NCBI RefSeq assembly: GCF_000208745.1
Contig: NC_030858.1
Span: forward strand, 3,020,566-3,084,565
Direction of reading: 5' to 3'
Source of the DNA: Theobroma cacao
Taxonomy: Eukaryota > Streptophyta > Magnoliopsida > Malvales > Malvaceae
DNA: 64,000 nt
Part shown: positions 36,051 to 51,500 of the stretch, piece after piece
Numbering within the stretch: position 1 is the stretch's first letter
How the letters are laid out: every line of letters starts with the position of its first letter
Notes under the pieces: generated by a model
Seen by the model: only the letters and a program-made list of their open reading frames with translations
Databases searched by the model: none
What the model was told of the DNA's origin: nothing
Program-made: the position numbers and the translations under genes

Positions 36051-37145
36051 GAACACAAATCGTCTGCCCCCGTTTTGTGCCCCTCTTATAATTTGATGCC
36101 ACGTGTATGGTAGGTTTTTATTTGTTAACGTAAGCTGTTAGGTCATTTGTCTGCCGTTAAGTATAACTTCAGTCTAGGTTAACATCAACACTTTACAGCC
36201 TCCTCTTTTCCACGCTTCTCTGATCAAATCTTTGATCAAAGTCAAGGAACATTTTTACATTAGTTTTTTTTCTGTTTTCTCTTCATGTATATTCGAATGA
36301 TGGTAATAAAAAATTAAAGAAGGAGAAGATAATTAAGAAGAAGGAGAAGATAATTAAGAAGAAGAAGAAGAAAAAGAGGTAAAATATTTTTATTATTTTC
36401 AGGGCGGTTAGATATTAACCTCAGTCTTATTTTAGGTACTATTTTTTGTCCAATCATGCTTGCCAGAGTCAAAATTTTCAGATGAATAAAAACATTTATG
36501 TTTGCTCTTCCTATGATGCTTATAAAGTCTGTTTTTTTTTTAATTTATAAAATTTATTGAATAATCGTAAAATCGCATTACTTTGATCAATGAGTTATCA
36601 ATTAGAGCATCGATTATGTTTAATTTAATATACAAAAATTTTGCATCGACAATTCATCTTTAGACTCAATTATATAACAAAAAATTATGTTTTCAATTCT
36701 TACTCAATCTTATAAATTAACTGATGAATTAATCTGTGACGTCTTTAAATGAATAAAAATGCTTGCATCTTCTCTTACTTTAATGCTTATCGAAATTTGA
36801 TTATCAAAAGAGCATGTTTTAGAATAATTTTACCTCTTTTTCTTCTTCTTCACCTTAGTTATCTTCTCCTTATTTAATTTTTTATTACCATCATCAGAAT
36901 ATACATGCAAAGCAAACAGATAAAAAACTTACGTGAAAATGTTCCTTGATTTTGATCAAAGATTTGACGAGGGAAGTGTGGAAAAGAGGAGGCTGTAAAG
37001 TGTTGATATTAACCTAGACTACTTAACGGCAGTATAATTGACCTAACAGCTGACGTTAACAAATTAAAACCTAGCATACACGTGGCATCAAATTATAAGA
37101 GGGGCACTAAACGGGGCACAAAACAGGGGCAGACGATTTGTGTTC
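36051..37145. mobile_element. 1.1-kb element with about 320-bp terminal inverted repeats, Mutator-like
   Basis: 36051-36385, starting gaacacaaatcgtctgcccc, is the imperfect reverse complement of 36828-37145, ending ggggcagacgatttgtgttc. The arms share GCCACGTGTATG/CACGTGGCATC, CAGCCTCCTCTTTTCCACGC and a GAAGAAGGAGAA-rich inner part. About 440 bp of AT-rich, non-coding DNA separates them. Flanks read gACTTAGCg on the left and aATTTAGCa on the right, a possible decayed 9-bp target-site duplication. Long inverted repeats plus a 9-bp duplication suggest a non-autonomous Mutator-like element. It lies about 850 bp upstream of the MSL10-type start codon. Confidence 0.78.
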
Positions 37146-37998
37146 CAATTTAGCAAGCCATGGTGTCCCTAGTCCATGAATAAAACAAGAGTTCCAATTG
37201 CAAGTCATCTTTTGTCCTGTTAAAGATGTATAAGCCCTCTTCACCTTAAACTATGAGGATATCCATGGTTAGACGAAGAATAATAATAATAATGTGTATC
37301 TCATTTTTCAGTTCTTTTCTTCAGTCTCTTCTTGACTCTTGAGACGGTCGGCTTCCTTCATTTTCCACTCTGATACTTCCCTGCATTTTCCCATTTTTCT
37401 TTGGGTCGGCTTAGACTGTTGGTTGGCTTATAATGAAAATGAAAGAGTAACAAGTGCAAGTGTAAACTGTTTCCCGTCACTGTCTGAACAAAATCTCTCT
37501 CAACCTTGCTCTGTTTCCTATTGTCTGTGTCTTGCTTCAGTAGATCTTTTTGTCTTGTTTTCGTTTTCTCTCCTACATTTGGTTTGGTATCTTTGCACTG
37601 CTTAAATAGTGTACTCAAGCTTCTCTTCCTGGGTATATCGTGTTGATAATTACTTTTTCCAGGCAAGCTGTATCTTTTTTAAGGTAAAGGCAAGGGTTCT
37701 TAGCTCTTTTGATGCGAGAAAATGGTTTATGATCTTTGCAAAAGTTGAACAATAGGATTTTTTTTTTCCTGAGTTAAAAAGTTATAGTATAAGTTGATTG
37801 TTCGTTTTCTGTAAGGTGGCATTTAATGAAAGTTTCAAAGCTACTTTAACAGTAGCTGGCAAGATCTCATAAAAAGAAAGGTTCATCTTCTAAATATAAA
37901 GTGTTCTCTTTTGTTCTTAAATATAAATCTGGTCCTGTGTTTCAAATGGAAGCTAGCTTCTTATTGTTTATTCTCTTTTCCCTCTTACTAGGGTTTTG
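37146..37998. promoter_or_regulatory. Promoter and 5' leader region of the MSL10-type gene
   Basis: About 850 bp without coding signal. A donor-like AAGGTAAAGG near 37680 and an acceptor CTTACTAG near 37990 suggest a 5'-UTR intron ending just before the ATG. Confidence 0.4.
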
Positions 37999-40900
37999 AT
38001 GGAAGCGAATAAAGACACGGCAGAGAAGAGAGGCACTGGAGGAGAAGTGGTGATTAATGTTTCCGGTGAAGATACTTTGAAAGGGCCAAAAGGGTCTGCT
38101 CCAAAAGAAGCAGAGGCATTAGCCGCTAAGCAAAGTGCTCAAGATGCAGCCGACAAAGCATCAACTGAATCTGGTGCTGTTACTACTGGTTTGGCTAAAT
38201 CAGTGCCGGTGGGCTGCCCTTCTCCCGAGACATCAAAATTTGGCCCAACTACAAATAAACCACCAAAAGTCCCAAGTCCAGGTAATGAGTCCTTTACTCG
38301 AAGAAGGTCATTTGCAAGGTCATTAAACTCAAAACCCAAGTCAAGATTTGGAGAACAATCTTATGTTCTTGAATCTGATCAGATGGAAGAGAATGGTTTA
38401 GTTAATCGGGAACAAGGTGGTGGTAATTCACCTTATAGACATTCCTTCAGTAAGGCCTCCCCTAATAACAAGTCGGCCAGAAGTATTAGGACGGATTCTG
38501 CTGTGTCGAAAACGTTATCAATTGGCACTACCGGAGAAAATGAATATGAAGAGATAATCAAGAAAGTTAAACTGCATAAAGAGAAGCTTAAGGGAGTGAA
38601 AGCTAAGGTTGTCATTGAGTGGGTCGTATTTTTGTTCCTCTTGGGATGCTTAATAGCTAGTTTAACTGTAGACAAATTACAGAAAACCTCTGTTTGGAGT
38701 TTGAAAATTTGGCAATGGTGTGTACTTGTGATGGTTATTTTCTGTGGTATGTTGGTTACTCATTGGTTTATGCATCTGATTGTTTTCTTGATTGAGCTTA
38801 ACTTTCTGCTACGGAAGAAAGTGCTATATTTTGTTCATGGTTTGAAGAAGAGTGTTCAGGTCTTTATTTGGCTGAGTTTAGTTCTTGTTACTTGGGTTCT
38901 TTTGTTTCTTGGTGTCGAGAGATCAAAGACTGCCACAAAAATTCTCGATTATGTAACTTGGACTCTAGTAAGCGTTCTCATTGGATCATTTTTGTGGTTG
39001 TTGAAGACTTTGTTGTTAAAGATATTGGCTTCCAATTTCCATATGAACAAATTCTTCGATAGAATACAAGAATCAGTCTTCCATCAGTACGTACTTCAGA
39101 CCCTTTCAGGACCTCCATTCATGGAGATTGACGGGATTCGAAAATCACCAGCTCATATGACTGTTAGCAGTGCAAAAAAGGGTAAAGGAGCAAAAACAAA
39201 AAAGTTGATTGACATGGGAAAGGTTCATAAATTGAAGCGAGAGAAAGTTTCATCTTGGCACATGAAGGTGTTGGTGGATGCTATCATGAATTCGGGGCTT
39301 TCCACAATCTCCAACACATTAGATGAAAGTGCTTATGATGAAGGTTGCGAACAAGCAGATAAAGAAATTACCAATGAGGAGGAGGCACAGTATGTTGCTC
39401 ATCAAATTTTCTCAAATGTTGCCCGACATGAGAGTAATCACAATCGCAGGTGAGAAAATCAGCCTTTTATGATGCTTGTATTGATGTTGTTTTACCTTCC
39501 CTCTTGTTCTTTTTTGGTCTTACCGTAACTATATGCTCTTCCTGATCAGTTACATTGATGAGGATGACCTATTAAGGTTCATGATTAAGGAGGAGGTGGA
39601 TCATGTGTTTCCATTGTTCGAAGGATCAAGCACTGGAAAAATTGACAAAAAAAGTTTCACAAACTGGGTGGTAAGAGCACTTTATGAAACTCCACTTTAA
39701 ATCTTGAGCAAATAGTAAACAATGTTAGCAATGCAAGTAGGCAACAATGAGAATTAGAAATTTTCACTCCTATTATTGGCTGGAAGCCTATGCTGATTTC
39801 TGGCGGATTTTACTACATCGATTACATACAGAAAGCAAAGAAAGTTACATATTTTGGCAGTAATGACTAGAACAAATATTGAGTACTTTTGGCAACTACG
39901 TGGAGCAAAGGAATCTGACACCTCTAGTGCTTTTTGTGATGTTGATTTAGAATTGAAAGTAGAAACTACTCTACTTGAGTAACAACACAGATTTGTAACA
40001 AAGTGCATGCTGTCCATATGACATGGTTTCAGGTTTTGATCAAATGAATTTGATCCTGACATATTATCCGGCTGTTTAAATAGATGTAGTTGTTCTGAGA
40101 TACACTCTGTCTGTATGATCTCATATTTTTTAGTTTTGATGGAATGAACTTAATCCTGACATTTTATCTTGCTGTCTTAAACCTGATGAAGTAAAACCAT
40201 CCATAAAGGTAGGGATTCTTGATTAACATGCCTTTTTTTTTTTTTTTTAATTTCGAACAGATAAAGGTTTACAACGATCGGAAAACATTAGGACATGCTT
40301 TAAATGACACCAAAACAGCTGTAAAGCAATTGAATAAAATTGTGACGGTGCTCCTGATTATTATTACTGCTGTGATATGGCTTCTTTTGGTGGAAATTGC
40401 AACCACAAAAGTGCTATTGGTCCTTTCATCGCAACTTGTGGTGGCAGCTTTTATGTTTGGAAACACCTGCAAGACTATATTTGAAGGTATCATATTTGTA
40501 TTTGTGATGCATCCATTTGACGTTGGTGATCGTTGCGTGGTTGATGGTGTTCAGGTAACTATTGAAAGGGCATGCTCCTATTTATATGTCTGGAGAAAGA
40601 TTACTAATTATGCTTTTTACTTGGCACCTGACAGTTGTTGGTTGAGGAGATGAATATTTTAACAACTGTATTCCTGAAACTTGACAATGAAAAGGTGTAC
40701 TACCCAAATAGTGTTTTGGCTACAAAGCCCATCAGCAACTATTACAGGAGCTCAGACATGGGAGATACTATAGAGTTCTCAATTGATTTTATGACACCAG
40801 CGAAGACAATAGGCAGGCTGAAAGAAGAAATAAAGGAGTAAGTTGATTGTAGCTTAATTCTCTCTTTAATTCGTAAAAGAATTTTTTTTATTTAATTGGG

Positions 40901-41910
40901 AAAAGGGGATTTGAATTTTACTCTTTAAGTAGGGATTATGTATCAACCAATGAGCCAAATGCTTAGGTACCTCTAATTCATGTAAGATTGGATTATGAGA
41001 AAATCAAACATTGCTATAGTTTCAAGCAAGTGTCCTTATGTTTTGGCATTTTCATTGGCCTTAAGAATTGTTAGACGAATAAATACTTTTTCCCTAGTCT
41101 GGCCTTGTAGACTTAATTTCCCTGTCATAGCTACGTGTTCTCATAGGTTGCTTGTAGCATTGGAGTGTTTTCTGGACCCTGTAGAATTGTATGAGCTGTC
41201 TGATTCATTTACCAGCAGCCTCTTCTCTGTTAGCCTACAAGTTCTAATGACCTTCTGACACATTTCTCTGTTTTAGTTGAAAGGAATTAGGAGAAGCAGA
41301 GTTTCTTTAAGCATTTAAATTTGACAAGATAATATCTAATCGGCATAGGCTTGTGAATTATGTTGCCCTGCATCTTAAGTTTCCTGAAAACGAATGCTTG
41401 CATATCCCTTAATGCAGCCAGACTCCGAAAATCCTTATCCACAGTAAATAGTAAAGAATGAAACATAGAATTTGATAGCTTTTTAGCCAAACAATCAGTT
41501 CTTGTTAATTTTTTGCATTGCGATTTTATCTTAAGTCTTAGTTAGAATTAATATTATGTTTATGGAACTTACTTTTTGCATTTGAAGTTCATGTTGGTCT
41601 TGTACGATTTATATTCTTTATGCTGTCATGTCTAACCAGGCATTTGGAGACCAATACCTTGTGGCATCCTAACCACCTTGTGGTTGTGAAGGAGATTGAG
41701 AATGTCAATAAGATAAAGATGGCTCTCTATTGTAATCATACAATGAACTTCCAGGACTTTAGAGAGAAGAACAGGCGTAGAACTGAATTGGTGATTGAAT
41801 TGAAGAGAATTTTTGAGGAGCTGGGTATAAGATACAATCTCCTTCCCCAACATGTGAATCTCAACCAAGTGAATCGAGACAGGCCAGAAGCAACATACGA
41901 GACCACCTGA
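37999..41910 (+). CDS. MSL10: MscS-like mechanosensitive ion channel, MSL10 type
   Basis: Five exons: 37999-39449, 39550-39670, 40261-40554, 40635-40837 and 41640-41910, giving 779 residues. The first true ATG is at 37999. The long soluble N terminus is Lys/Ser-rich and is followed by six hydrophobic segments. The pore-lining helix region reads LVVAAFMFGNTCKTIFEGII, followed by FVMHPFDVGDRCVVDGVQ and VEEMNILTTVFLKLDNEKVY, the MscS-domain hallmark of plant plasma-membrane MSL proteins. Known: Arabidopsis MSL10 (734 residues, At5g12080) is a plasma-membrane anion-preferring stretch channel whose N terminus can trigger cell-death signalling. The close paralogue MSL9 cannot be excluded, so the symbol is a best guess. 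The upstream region holds a large inverted-repeat element. Confidence 0.92.
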
Positions 41911-43156
41911 TTGCTCAAGAACGCCTTATATGATAGGTAAGCATGCCCATTTTACTCCTTAACAAAATGAAGTTACTTAACTAACTGAACAATCAACATC
42001 AACAAATCCTTTTTGGCATGATAATAAAGGAGCAGCCACTAAGTCTAATATTTAGGCCTTAACATTTATCATATCAGATTGCTATTTCAGCTTATGTTAC
42101 TATGTGTGCTCTCTATCTGCTTTGCATTTGTTGAATAAATAATTCCAGATTGTACTCACAATTTGTTTGAATGATAAATTTTGAGGATTTTATCAGTTGA
42201 AACCTTGTACAGTTTTGAGAAAGGGGAGGATTATAAATTGCGGCTAGTTGTAATCACACTGTAGTCGACATTTTATTGAAACATTTTGTGAAGCGTTTGT
42301 GGAAGACAGCATTCTGGTATAGTAGTACCTGATATGAAGCGACTATTGTATTTCTTTCTTTCAAAATGTGTATACTCGGTTCTCATGACATCGTTGTTTC
42401 AACCAGGGATGGCAACGGGCAGGTATTGTTATGGGAGCTCGGCCAAGAGTCGTAGTCAAGCTCTTTAGTTGTTATAATCTTTAACATGGGTGAGAGAAGA
42501 ATGATCACGCACAAATGGGAAGGCATGTTCCTGGTGGTAAATAAAAGTAAATATTTAGTTCAGTGATATTTTCAGATGTAAGCTTATTAGTGTATCTATG
42601 GACTTGAAGGAGCTAAGCCCGATGCTATGTAGCGTTATGGATTGGTTCAAGTTTTGTTTCCCTTGTTAAATCTTAAATAAGATGAATGCATTTTGACGTT
42701 TGCCATGATTCAAGTCTGTGATCCAATATTCATATGCTCATCAGGTTCATTCTGTGAGACTAGTTTTCTATGTGAATAGTAGTAAAGTCCGACAATCGGA
42801 CCAAAAGGCCCAAAGCAATAACTGAGATATTTCATGTCTGCACGAGTATTTAAGGTAAGGGGACCAATGTCCCAGCCTTCAAGAGAAATCCATTCCATGT
42901 AAGCTCAATCTAGTGGGATAACCTTATCCATTAAGCCCCAGGTGTAGAATTTGCCACATAGGACCACATTAGAGTGACAGGTCAACCTGAAATCTCCGAT
43001 TACCTCCTCTCATCTGATTCCCTCCTCTTCTTCATCCAATATCTAAGCCATAATATCCTTCATCAACCAGCGCCAAAGTCCAAAACTTGAAACCAATTAC
43101 ATTCAATTGAGCAAGAAAAAAAAAAAAAAAGCAAAGAAAAGGAAAAATATCACCAA
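41911..43156. other. Intergenic; 3' UTR of MSL10-type gene and psbX promoter
   Basis: No coding signal. The right part is the psbX promoter and leader (A-run at about 43117-43130). 42916-42929 reads GGATAA-cc-TTATCC, two opposed GATAA (I-box) cores, an element often found in light-regulated nuclear genes. Confidence 0.45.
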
Positions 43157-43525
43157 ATGGCCTCTGTTTCAATGGCTATGCCACTGAGTTCTGCAACCCA
43201 GAAGAGGGTTCACCAACCAAGCTCCGACTCCTTCATCAAGCCTTTGCCCCTAAAACCATCAAAGGCTGTTATCTCGACAAAGCCAAAGCCCAGCGCCAGG
43301 CTTCAAGTGCGGGCATCCTTCAAAGAGAAGGCAGTGACAGGATTAACTGCAGCCGCATTGACAGCTTCTATGGTTATACCGGAGGTGGCAGAAGCAGCTG
43401 AGTCTGGTGTGTCCCCATCTCTCAAGAACTTCTTGCTTAGCATCGTAGCTGGTGGAGTCGTGCTTTTCGCCCTTGTTGGAGCTGTTGTTGGAGTCGCTAA
43501 CTTTGATCCTGTCAAGCGAAGCTGA
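43157..43525 (+). CDS. psbX: Photosystem II reaction centre X protein, chloroplast precursor
   Basis: Intronless gene of 122 residues. The N terminus ([17 protein letters not shown]) is a Ser-rich, acid-poor stromal transit peptide to about VRASFKEK. Next comes a hydrophobic thylakoid-transfer segment ([20 protein letters not shown]) with an Ala-x-Ala-like cleavage site. The mature part has a single transmembrane helix ([20 protein letters not shown]) and the conserved end [12 protein letters not shown]. Known: PsbX is a one-helix subunit of photosystem II near cytochrome b559 and influences the QB site. In plants it is nuclear-encoded with this bipartite presequence. Length and motif order are as expected for the family. 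Confidence 0.97.
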   Translation: MASVSMAMPLSSATQKRVHQPSSDSFIKPLPLKPSKAVISTKPKPSARLQVRASFKEKAVTGLTAAALTASMVIPEVAEAAESGVSPSLKNFLLSIVAGGVVLFALVGAVVGVANFDPVKRS

Positions 43526-44549
43526 GGACAATCTGAAAGTTCCCTAGTGAATTTTCCTGCCCTTTATCCTCAGAAATATTGCTTTTCGTTTATGGTTTAT
43601 GTGAGTAATGCAAATGCTGCAGCTATATATATGGGCATGAGACAATTAAATTTGGAAATAAACATCTTTCATTGCAGCAGGAGATTATGTACATCTAACT
43701 CTGAATGACTCATAACAAACGCAGAATCTTTCTTGGGTTGCCCGTTCTAACTTTTTAATCTCATTATAGGAGAAAACACAAAAAAGAAGATAGAAAATTA
43801 ATTTCTTGAAGTACATTCGGTATGGGTTAACATTCTTGAGCTCAATTGTCACTTCTCAAGCTCATAGCTTCTTGAAATGCCAACATTGATTGTATCAATG
43901 GGACCCTTTTAGCCTGAACTGTATCTCTGCTGGACAATGGGACCAGCGTAAATCATCAATATGCTTATACATATATGCTATCAAAAGAATCAACAATAAC
44001 AAGAATAAATAACTATTTTTTTAATAGCTTTTCAATTATCACAGACACTCTGTTTATTATTTCTGTTCTTTACCAATCCGGCATTCTTTGCCCGGAGATA
44101 TAAGTATACATCAAAGGAACCAATGAGAGTTGGTAGAATCATTGATGTTTTATGTTAAATCATTGTTCTAAGATATGGATTGGTGGTAAAATGAAGCAGT
44201 GCCATGCATGAGTCACAAAATCGATGGGCTCACGCATGCTATCTACGAGGAAATGATTATCAAGAGGGATGGGGGAGGGATGTCATACAAAGCAAGACGA
44301 GATCAAGTACTCAAGAATAGATATCTGAATGGATGAATTGATTAGATAAAGCTTTCATGCATCACTTCATTCTAATGATATCTGTAAACAACCCACACAT
44401 AAATGTCTTAACCGAAATAAACTTCTTTCAACAATTGATGACTGATTTCTTTGAAGCAAAATTAGCTTTTGCTGCGATCTTTTAATTGCAAAACCCTTCC
44501 TTTTCTTCTATTTACAACGACTTCTCCTGAACTAATTAGGCCTGATTCC
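43526..44549. other. Intergenic between convergent psbX and ACL5
   Basis: About 1 kb holding the two 3' UTRs. No gene seen. Confidence 0.5.
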
Positions 44550-47012
<2,463 letters not shown>

Positions 47013-47160
47013 GATCAAAAGTTTGTGGAATCAGCAAACAAACTATAGAACCCCAAAAGGCCAAAGCAAAGGCTGAATATTTTTTTAGAAAAAGCGAGCA
47101 AAGAACAGAAGAGGCAAAAGGTTGTAAAGTATGAGGATGGTAACGCCGAGGATATGTGCT

Positions 47161-47168
47161 TTTATAGA
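47161..47168 (-). promoter_or_regulatory. Probable TATA box of ACL5
   Basis: The minus strand reads CTATAAAAGC at this place, roughly 150 bp upstream of the ACL5 ATG at 47012. Confidence 0.5.
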
Positions 47169-50100
47169 CTTGGTAAAGAGAAAATCAACTCCAAACGAGG
47201 GGAAAAAAAAATTAACTCTACTATTATGGCAATTCCTTAACACGGGCAATGATTCAAAGGCAGACAGTCCCACGGATTTTCTGTCAGATTAATGCCTCAC
47301 TCACGCCAATTATCATGGTGCATGAAAATGGTAACCTCATCAATGGTGACAACTCAGCAAGGGTTGTTTCCTAGTGCTGGCAGAAATGGAGAGTGGTAAG
47401 ATTTTTTCTCTCCAAGCCATGTGTTGACACCTAAAGTAGATAGGGTGAAAGTTCCAAGAGATTGACTGTCATTCTACAATTTTGAAACAAGCATGCGCGT
47501 GAATATCTAAGTTGGTGGATAGAGGGGGCGGGAGGGACAAAAGAAAGGAAGAAAACAGGGATGTGTCCGCGTGGGATAATGGTGGAGCCCATGAATGTAC
47601 ATGTGGGAAGATGACACGTCGATGAGAGCAGCTGTGGCAGTGTTCCATTGGAGGAGATGGGTTTTGGGTGGGGTAGTCGGTGGGCCCAAAGAGGGTTAAA
47701 GTGGATATATATGGATTAAATTCTATACCCTTTTTAAGCCTACCTTTTGTGTTCTGGCATTCAATTTCACTGCCCACCAGAGGGATTGTTGTGGCGAAGT
47801 GGGGAGTACAATCCATATCCAACTACTGACAAAGCCTACCAAAGAAGAAGAATGAGGGACAGCTGGGACCCATGCAATAGAGGGTAATTGGGGTCCCCAC
47901 TGAAGCAAGTATGTTTGTGCTGTGGGGGATGAGGACATTGTTGAGCGTGGGGTGACTCCACTTTGAAGGGGGGGAAAATAAAAAAAGGATTTCTTTTTGT
48001 GTGGAAATCGCACTCCATGTCATGTCCTCTCCCCATCATATCCCCTCCATGCCTTTGTGGAGATTTTGTTGCTCTTTTGTTACATTTCAAAATGACCCAT
48101 TTGTCGCTCTTCTATGCCATAATGCCACAAGTGAAAACTTCATTCTCCTCTTTTAATCTCTAGTGGCCAGCTTTTCATCATTCATTTAGTATTTGTTATT
48201 ACTACCAAAAACACCATTCATTCCCCTTTTTATACTTCTTTTTGATAAGATATGCTCGTGGATATTGTTTTCGTGTGATGCAGGCAAATGTGGCAACTGA
48301 CAAAGTAATACTGATTTTACCTCTAGTGAACTGATACCAAGTTTACATCATATAGCTTGAGATTGTTATTTCTTACAATAGCTTGTAGAGGGATGGATAT
48401 TGAAGCACTTGTTATTTGCTTCCATGCCCTTGGAGTTGACTAATTTGGTTTTCATTTAATCTTGACAAAGAACGTACTTATAAAAAATGAAATTTGTGAA
48501 ATTGAATTCAATATTGCCTTCATGATAACAATATCCTAGAAGTATAAGTTTTGTTAACAACATATCTTATAAACAATATCGACTCATACTATCACGTCTT
48601 AATTAAAAGTTTAGAACATGGTAATACTGTATACTAAGATCTCATAAACATTTAAGGCATCAAATATTCAAAACAAATCTCAAAATATCTCCAAATAATA
48701 CACTTTACAAGAATTCAAGTATCTTAAATTACATTTTACAAATATCCAAAAGATACAAAATATCAATATCAAAATACTCACACCAAAGTTTATAAAAATC
48801 TAACGGCACATGATAACCTTGCTAACACAAGCGCTAACCGATCTAATCCCACAAAAAACAAACTAGATAAATGAAAAGAATGAGTACAATGATTTAGCAA
48901 GTAATCGACATTCTCTCAAATGGAGGCAAGCATGCTTCAAAATATTTAGATCGAAATTATCAATAATAATGATTTCAAAAGCAAAATTGAGTAATCTCAT
49001 ATTCATAAATATATTTGCTTCAAAATCATATTCTCATATAACGTAAATAAACAAAATTTCACAAAATCATAGATTTCATAATTCTCCTACAACATGTTAT
49101 GGACACCCTTAACCTCAATAACATAAGTTAAAAATAATAAAACCAAAATTAACCTTAGTGATAATGGATCAAAAGTATACTAATAGCAACAAGATGATCA
49201 CATTGGACAAAATAAAACACACTATTGTAAAACTTGTGATGCAGTGCAAAATCGATTTCTAATAACAAAATATATGTCAATATGACTAACATTTAGAGTA
49301 TAGCAACTAAATGATAATCTAAAAGAAACCTACTTATCATAATAATAAACCCAAAATGAAACTTACGAGCTTGAGTCAAATGACTACCGTTTGATAGGTC
49401 TTGGCCATGGGCAGGTTATTGCACATACTTTTTACAATTTCTAAATCTTGGGCATTAGAATTTTTACGAAAATCTATATTTGATCATATAAGATTGATCA
49501 GAATCTCCCGTTTACAACTTGAATACAATTGAATTGTAATTTGGAGAATAACCTAAGAAATTATTGGTGGGCTTGAAGGGGGCATAATGGTCAAGGAAAG
49601 GGGCATAATGGTCAAGGAAAGGGGCATTGGAGCACCCGAAGGAAGTGGCAAAGTGCTACACTTAGGTTTGCAACCTTTCTTCCCTGTAATGGGGAGACAA
49701 GGGTGCAACATACTATTTTTATTTTGTAAAGAATGAACTTCCTGTTTTAAGTTCATTGTTCATTGCAAGGGCGGCTCACAAGTCACAATCGTTTTGCAAC
49801 TATTTGAAAAGGTTAAACCTACCTTTCTCTAATGTGTATAGATATATGTATATCCCCATCATCAAGTCAACGGTTTAACAATCCAACAAGATCACCCTCC
49901 TCTTTCTTTCTCTCTATCTCTCAGTCAAAACCTTTCGAAATATACCTTTTCCTGCCATCGTTTTCTTGAGAAAAAAAGAAAGGGGTCAAACGTTTATGCA
50001 TTAATTGATGATATCCGAGCTTATTTAATTTGGAAGGACAAATGATGATTGCCAAGTAGATGAATTTGGGTGTGTCTTCTCTTTCTTTCTTAGGGGAATA

Positions 50101-51500
50101 GAGATGGGGGCAATGGATCATAGGTAAGTGGAGATTACGCATGGTGGTGGGCGTGCTTGGTGGTGGTGGTGGTGCTGCTGCCCACTATATATCATGGATC
50201 CATTTTTCCATTCCTATATGAAAAGAAAATTTTGCCTAGTAATGAAACTTTGGGAGAAGCAAAGGAAGAGGGAGGAGGGGTGGGAGCTGGGGACAACTCA
50301 TGTCCCACTTATATCTTTCCTCAAGATTGATTGTGTCTTGAAAAAGTGGAGAGGTGTTGAGAGGGATGCCGTCAATTTGTCTTGTACACGTGCAGTTAGT
50401 GCTTGAATTGAATGTGACCTTAAAAATGATGTCAAAACGTGATAAGATCAGTTTTGATTCTGAAGATTTAATTTGATGTTCCTACGACACCCCCAAGTGG
50501 TTCAATGTGAAATGTCACATGTGCTATATGATCATTCATAATCATACTAAATGAGGGTAGACAGTGATCAATCCGGAATTCCCTACCAACCATATCCTTA
50601 CTATATTCTTTATTCATTAATCCATTACATTCGGCAGGAACACAGCTGGATTCATTGAATTCAGTATAAGCCACTAAGTGTCCTCTAACTTGATATGAGA
50701 GAGACAATTGGAAGGTGGTGGGTGGAAATTAATTAAAACAGACAAGAGTTTGATATTTGCTCATATTCCTTTTCTTTAACAGAGATTTTTGCTCATCTTT
50801 GATCGAATAGACAACTGAAAGAAAAATAAAATGGCAAAGACTGTCATTTACCGTATTAATATGTCCTTTATTTTCACCTGTTATAGGATTATCAAATGTA
50901 AAATTTGCCATTTAATCATTTTATGTATATTGAGAATTTGAAATTATAGCTAATAACATTGCATTGCAGCTAATTAAGTAGCAATGGCCGCAACTAGTTT
51001 GTGCGTATTGCAATGTTGAAGCAGTAAATTTCAGTTCAGTATAACAAGGGGTTGCAGTTTACAAGCATTGAAAGGAGACGTGGTCAAACAATCGTTTGAC
51101 AAGAGAAGACGGTGAGTGTTTTGGACAATAATCACATATGTTGAGAATGAATACCCGCAAATGCTTGTTGTGTCTGACTTTGTAGAAATCCTTATTTTGA
51201 TGATTATCCACAACACACGTGAGTTCTAAATCATACCCGCCGCCATCTCCATAATATCTGATTATCTTTGATTACTCACTCCCTAACTTACATTGAAGTT
51301 CTCTGTACTTAGAAAACCAAGATATCCAACATAGTTAACCATTAGTCGATGATGATGGGTCTATCAATGACAAACTGCCCATATCAATCGCTATTTAGTA
51401 TATACAACAAATGACAATGAAGAACAGGAATAGAATAATTTTACAATGCAGGTTCCTGAAAAAGAAAAGAATGCCAAATTGTTCGAGTGATTACGTATCT
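47169..51500. other. Long intergenic region upstream of ACL5, no gene seen
   Basis: About 4.3 kb. 47.4-48.2 kb is relatively GC-rich, with overlapping Pro/Ser-rich frames on the minus strand that lack starts or splice signals of quality. 48.2-49.5 kb is AT-rich. A 22-bp tandem duplication (ggggcataatggtcaaggaaa) lies at about 49580-49625, and a GGT repeat at about 50140-50172. It probably contains ACL5 promoter elements. Confidence 0.45.

Noticed and set aside
47469..48090. Overlapping Pro/Ser/His-rich minus-strand open frames upstream of ACL5
   Set aside because: Several frames are open at once, which points to base composition. No signal peptide, domain or splice support was seen.
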